Shown here piece by piece: positions 60,931-64,000 of a stretch of DNA of 64,000 nucleotides. The translations under genes were made by a program, and so were the position numbers. The notes below the pieces were generated by a model, which was not told the origin of the DNA, made no database searches, and saw nothing but the letters and a program-made list of their open reading frames with translations. The number at the start of each line of letters is the position of its first letter. Position 1 is the first letter of the stretch. Source of the DNA: Coprothermobacter proteolyticus DSM 5265 (GTDB lineage: Bacteria > Coprothermobacterota > Coprothermobacteria > Coprothermobacterales > Coprothermobacteraceae); assembly GCF_000020945.1 (NCBI RefSeq), contig NC_011295.1, forward strand, positions 434,001-498,000. The letters are read 5' to 3'.

Positions 60931-62164
60931 GTATGACTACGGTTTCTCCTTCTTTTGCACCCATTTGCCTTAGCATTTCCTCAAGTTTCTTACGTCTTAT
61001 CTCTCTTTGTACATACTGAAAATCCCAAGGTTGGGTGGTATCGTATCTGGATATGTACCGTGCCCATCTGCCTTCAACTACCCAGTATTCATCTTCTCTA
61101 CGAATGGAGAAATCCTCTGGCAAAGGTGGAAGCTCCATTGTCATGAATTCTGCAGTGGGTTCCTCTGTTGATAATGTGGGCGAAATAAGTTCAAATAAAA
61201 CGTCTACTAATTGATTAGTGCCTTCGCCTGTGGCCGCGCTTGTAAGCACCACGTGTGATTCTTTGTCAGCAAACTGCACTTTTAGCTGATCAATGTGCTC
61301 TGGCTGCAGTAGATCGATTTTGTTTAAAACTAGAACTCGCGGTTTTTCCAGTAAGTTAGGGTTATAAGCTCGAAGCTCACCAATAATCGTTTCATAGGCT
61401 TGCATGGGTTCATAACCATCGATGGCTGCTGCATCAATGACAATGGCCAGTACTTTGGTGCGTTCAACATGCCTTAAGAAGGTTAGGCCAAGTCCTTTTC
61501 CTTCATGAGCTCCCTCTATGAGCCCTGGAACGTCGCTTACTACAAATGATTGTTCAGCCTTTTTAACAATTCCCAGTACTGGAGATCGCGTGGTGAAGGG
61601 GTAGGGAGCTATTTCTGGTTTTGCCTTACTTATGACGGATATGAGTGACGATTTTCCAGCGTTAGGTAACCCCACAAGCCCCACATGGGCAACCAGTTTT
61701 AGTTCTAAACGGAGTCTGCGCATTTCTCCTTCATGCCCCAGCTCACGGAAACGCGGTGCTCGTCTAGTGGCAGTAGCCATGCGCGCATTGCCTTTTCCGC
61801 CTCGACCGCCTCTAGCTACTAGCAGTTTCATTCCTGGTTTGTCCATATCGACCACAGTTTGAGTTTCCAAGTCAGCAACTATGACGCCCACTGGTATGCG
61901 TATGAAGAGGTCCTTTCCATCTTTCCCGAACTGTTTTTGAGATCTACCTGGTTCACCGTCTTCAGCCCGAAACTCCTTTTGGTACTTGAAGTCATACAAT
62001 GTGAGAAGGGCAGGGTCGGTTACCAGGTATACATCGCCGCCTTTGCCCCCATCTCCGCCGTCAGGTCCGCCTTTTTCAATGAATTTCTCACGACGAAAAG
62101 AGGCGGCTCCATCGCCGCCCTTTCCACCGTAAACAATGATTTCCGCAGTGTCAATGAATATCAT
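60905..62164 (-). CDS. obgE: GTPase Obg/CgtA
   Basis: Essential 50S-assembly GTPase. N-terminal glycine-rich Obg fold (1-158: GGKGGDGAASFRREKF, GGDGGKGGDVYLV), G domain with GLPNAGKSSLI (~164-174), DVPGLIEGAHEGKGLG and NKIDLL, and a C-terminal OCT domain (~345-419; EYWVVEGRWARYISRYD). 419 residues. TAATG junction with rpmA. Confidence 0.96.
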   Translation of the reverse strand: MIFIDTAEIIVYGGKGGDGAASFRREKFIEKGGPDGGDGGKGGDVYLVTDPALLTLYDFKYQKEFRAEDGEPGRSQKQFGKDGKDLFIRIPVGVIVADLETQTVVDMDKPGMKLLVARGGRGGKGNARMATATRRAPRFRELGHEGEMRRLRLELKLVAHVGLVGLPNAGKSSLISVISKAKPEIAPYPFTTRSPVLGIVKKAEQSFVVSDVPGLIEGAHEGKGLGLTFLRHVERTKVLAIVIDAAAIDGYEPMQAYETIIGELRAYNPNLLEKPRVLVLNKIDLLQPEHIDQLKVQFADKESHVVLTSAATGEGTNQLVDVLFELISPTLSTEEPTAEFMTMELPPLPEDFSIRREDEYWVVEGRWARYISRYDTTQPWDFQYVQREIRRKKLEEMLRQMGAKEGETVVIHDKAFEIL

Positions 62165-62424
62165 TACTTTTGTTCGTTAGGAATCACACTGACGAATTTC
62201 TTTCCGCCCTTTTTCTCGAACTGAACTACGCCTTCAGCCAGTGCGAACAAGGTGAAATCCTTTCCCTGACCTACGTTTTTCCCTGGCCAGAAGTGATTTC
62301 CTCTCTGCCTAACGATGATGCTACCGGGTTTTACTTTTTCTCCGCCGTAAGCTTTCACGCCCAAATACTGCGGGTTAGAATCTTTGCCGTTTCTTGAAGA
62401 ACCTCCGCCCTTATGATGTGCCAT
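62164..62424 (-). CDS. rpmA: 50S ribosomal protein bL27
   Basis: 86 residues, near the peptidyl-transferase centre. N-terminus begins [13 protein letters not shown] directly, without the MLxLDLQFFA-type extension that Firmicutes cleave with Prp; no Prp gene lies between rplU and rpm[18 protein letters not shown] and [13 protein letters not shown] are standard. The upstream GGAGGG site lies next to the end of rplU. Confidence 0.97.
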   Translation of the reverse strand: MAHHKGGGSSRNGKDSNPQYLGVKAYGGEKVKPGSIIVRQRGNHFWPGKNVGQGKDFTLFALAEGVVQFEKKGGKKFVSVIPNEQK

Positions 62425-62430
62425 GGTTTC

Positions 62431-62751
62431 TTATCCCTCCGTTAACACAGACGTTTTAATGCCATTGATTCGCAAAATGGTGTAACGTATCCTGTGTGAT
62501 TTTTTCCTGTGGTAATTTACTTTCGCTTTGAAACGTCTCACCTTGATTTTCTTTGTACGAATCTGCTTCACGGGTTCGAGCTCTATCTCAGCGCCTTCCA
62601 CAAAAGGTGTTCCCACTACCGTATTCGCTTCGTCCTTTACCATGAGGACTTTTACTTCCTCCGGTTTGATTTCTTCCCAGCCAGGTACTAGTATGGTTGA
62701 GTTTTCCTTTACTTTATACTGTTTTCCTCTAATTTCCAGTAAAGCGTACAT
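62431..62751 (-). CDS. rplU: 50S ribosomal protein bL21
   Basis: 106 residues. YALLEIRGKQYKV start and C-terminal KVRRFKAKVNYHRKKSHRIRYT are typical of bL21. AGGAGG before the ATG. Only 31 bp separate it from tRNA-Ser, so tRNA and ribosomal genes probably share a transcript. Confidence 0.97.
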   Translation of the reverse strand: MYALLEIRGKQYKVKENSTILVPGWEEIKPEEVKVLMVKDEANTVVGTPFVEGAEIELEPVKQIRTKKIKVRRFKAKVNYHRKKSHRIRYTILRINGIKTSVLTEG

Positions 62752-62782
62752 GCTTGTCAGGTCCTCCTTTTAATACATATTT

Positions 62783-62870
62783 TGGCGGAGGGGGTGGGAC
62801 TCGAACCCACAAGGCCCTTCCGGGCCGCCGGATTTCAAGTCCGGTGCCTTACCAATTAGACTACCCCTCC
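62783..62870 (-). tRNA. tRNA-Ser (UGA)
   Basis: Acceptor arms GGAGGGG/CCCCTCC, discriminator G, encoded CCA, anticodon loop CTTGAAA giving TGA, and a long variable arm (CGGCCCGGAAGGGCC region), which identifies a class II tRNA. T-loop GGGTTCGAGTCCC. Confidence 0.95.
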
Positions 62871-62912
62871 ATCTTATTATGGTTATCAAGGTATCCAATT
62901 ACAGCAACATAT

Positions 62913-62942
62913 ATATTAGCATAGATAAAGCCACATCTGCAA
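62913..62942 (-). promoter_or_regulatory. Candidate promoter of tRNA-Ser/rplU operon
   Basis: Minus strand TTGCAG, 18-nt spacer, TAATAT. Start predicted around 62906, some 36 nt before the tRNA. Moderate match only. Confidence 0.4.
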
Positions 62943-62946
62943 CTTG

Positions 62947-63570
62947 CTAACTGTTACCTGCGGCAGCCTTCTTTTGTTCCCAAGGTAAAAAGGTTTTGTT
63001 TTCACTTCCAGCCATGAGTCGGCGGATATTGTCCTTATGGCGCCACGTAATGAAGAAAGCTAGAAAAAGAAGTGCCCACGGGAAGAATGGTAATATGGCA
63101 AATGCAAAGATAAAGACGGACCAAATTCCCAGTATGGATCCTAAGGAAACCCAGCGAGTGGGTAAGAAAGTCACCAGCCAAACCGCCACGAACATTAGCA
63201 CCAATCTTATATCAAAGCCTAGTAAAGCTCCTACGCTTGTAGCAACACCTTTACCACCCTTAAACCTCAGAAACACGGAAAAACAGTGTCCGATTATGGG
63301 CGCTAAAAACAGTAGCCATTGCTGGAGAGGCGTCAGCCCTGAGAAATAGTGAAATGCCAAGTATGACGGTATAAAGCCTTTTGACAGATCTAGAAGTAAA
63401 GTCATGGCACCAAAGACTACGCCGAGTGCTCTGTAAACATTTGTGGTACCGATGTTCCCAGACCCAATTTTCCTGATATCAACGCCTTTACTTAAGGCGA
63501 TCAAATAACCGAAGGGCATGGCACCATATAGATAAGCTCCTACTAGACCCAATAAGTAGTAGTAATTCAC
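62947..63570 (-). CDS. plsY: Acyl-phosphate glycerol-3-phosphate acyltransferase PlsY
   Basis: Membrane enzyme using the acyl phosphate made by PlsX. Motifs: GYLIALSKGVDIRKIGSGNIGTTNVYR (motif 1/2 region), HCFSVFLRFKGGKGVATS and about five or six helices. The frame extends to 63675, but GTG 63570 follows AGAGGAGGTG by 4 nt and matches the family start (MNYYYLLGL), giving 207 residues. The tail (VFIFAFA ... KDNIRRLMAGSENKT) is the conserved end. The 194-bp gap to the next gene has TATAAT at 63678 (+) but no clear -35. Confidence 0.93.
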   Translation of the reverse strand: MNYYYLLGLVGAYLYGAMPFGYLIALSKGVDIRKIGSGNIGTTNVYRALGVVFGAMTLLLDLSKGFIPSYLAFHYFSGLTPLQQWLLFLAPIIGHCFSVFLRFKGGKGVATSVGALLGFDIRLVLMFVAVWLVTFLPTRWVSLGSILGIWSVFIFAFAILPFFPWALLFLAFFITWRHKDNIRRLMAGSENKTFLPWEQKKAAAGNS

Positions 63571-63764
63571 TTTACACCTCCTCTTTGTTTCCATATGCCT
63601 GTAACTACGCTCCACGACACACGCAACTGTAGTCACATTAGCAAATAAGTTGTTTTTTACCGCATATCGCTTCATCCTATAATATTAGATGATTCCCCGT
63701 AGCATTATGTTACACTTTACCATAAAAGAAAACAGAAAAATACTAAGGCAATGAGGCGGTGACC

Positions 63765-64000
63765 ATGGTTAGAAAAAACGGCAATAAGCTTGCCTTCTTT
63801 TTACTGCTGGCAGTTTTACTTAGTGTGGCGCCAGCACTTAGTTACAGCAACCACACGTTAGAGCTTTTTCCAAATAGCTCCACAGCTATTTTCGATGGGA
63901 AGAGCTACAAATTGACAGCATCACCAGTTTTGGTGCAGGGGCGCTTGCTGGTTCCAGTAAGGGACATTTCCGAACTCATAGGGGTAGATGTAAGGTGGGA
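63765..64000 (+). CDS. Secreted protein with copper amine oxidase N-terminal domain, cut by window end
   Basis: Partial at its 3' end; 78 residues visible. A basic start (MVRKNGNKLA) and a hydrophobic core (FFLLLAVLLSVAPA) form a signal peptide with a likely cut near ALS-YS. The following VQGRLLVPVRDISELIGVDVRW is the signature of the copper amine oxidase-like N domain, a beta-rich envelope module common in Firmicutes and thermophiles that usually has nothing to do with amine oxidation. ATG 63765 follows GAGGCGGTGA. Confidence 0.75.
   Translation, partial: MVRKNGNKLAFFLLLAVLLSVAPALSYSNHTLELFPNSSTAIFDGKSYKLTASPVLVQGRLLVPVRDISELIGVDVRW

Overview
The window is a gene-dense, low-to-mid GC (mid-40s % by eye) bacterial chromosome segment. 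It has strong AGGAGGTGA-type ribosome binding sites, very short or overlapping gene junctions and almost no mobile DNA. I saw no insertion sequence, prophage, CRISPR array or attachment site. The gene set is anaerobic and fermentative (rubrerythrin, pyruvate phosphate dikinase, acetate kinase, Rex, B12-dependent class II ribonucleotide reductase, membrane pyrophosphatase, AmmeMemoRadiSam proteins) with thermophile-flavoured repair genes (NurA-HerA-Mre11-Rad50, endonuclease V). Many operons have Firmicutes-like order, but bL27 lacks the N-terminal extension of Firmicutes and the Prp protease is absent. A thermophilic anaerobe such as Coprothermobacter fits well; this is an inference from gene content, not a database match.

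Layout. 0-4 kb: coiled-coil gene, rubrerythrin, DUF72, murI, DUF4446, M23 peptidase. 3.8-6.8 kb: fchA, a membrane-anchored GerMN-like protein and an orphan protein with a possible HD domain. 6.8-19.2 kb: one long plus-strand run phoH-pgpH-ybeY-dgkA-cdd-era-nfi-deoC-recO-glyQ-glyS-ppdK, ended by a hairpin terminator. 19.3-21.1 kb: a minus-strand anchored beta-propeller-like protein. 21.2-27.2 kb: coaD-ackA-DUF177-rpmF-plsX-acpP-radical SAM-ftsY-IMPase, linking acetate metabolism, ribosome and lipid synthesis and protein targeting. 27.5-31.2 kb: tRNA-Gln and a DUF996-like protein, then convergent nrdJ-yqeY. 31.2-42 kb: a uridine-kinase-like protein, rex, DUF2148, and an Mre11-Rad50-NurA-HerA operon followed by an unrecognised gene. 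42.5-54.9 kb: rdgB-valS, the three AmmeMemoRadiSam genes, DUF4321, then a cell-shape/division cluster mreBCD-mrdA-minCDE-rodA. 54.9-57.4 kb, minus: M16 peptidase, rqcP, mazG. 57.5-59.5 kb: hppA. 59.6-63.6 kb, minus: plsY, tRNA-Ser, rplU-rpmA-obgE-nadD-rsfS and the RNase P RNA. The window ends inside a secreted copper-amine-oxidase-N domain protein.

Most unusual points: (1) the rsfS reading frame runs about 70 nt into the 5' end of the RNase P RNA gene, which has its own promoter inside rsfS; (2) several genes have a TATAAT-like box 6-9 nt before the start codon and no ribosome binding site, suggesting leaderless mRNAs; (3) YbeY has Asp in place of the third metal-binding His; (4) the DUF177 gene has no canonical start codon at its conserved N-terminus; (5) HerA has a non-canonical P-loop. 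No clearly new multi-gene system is evident; the best candidates are the HerA-NurA cluster with its extra gene and the orphan HD-like protein.
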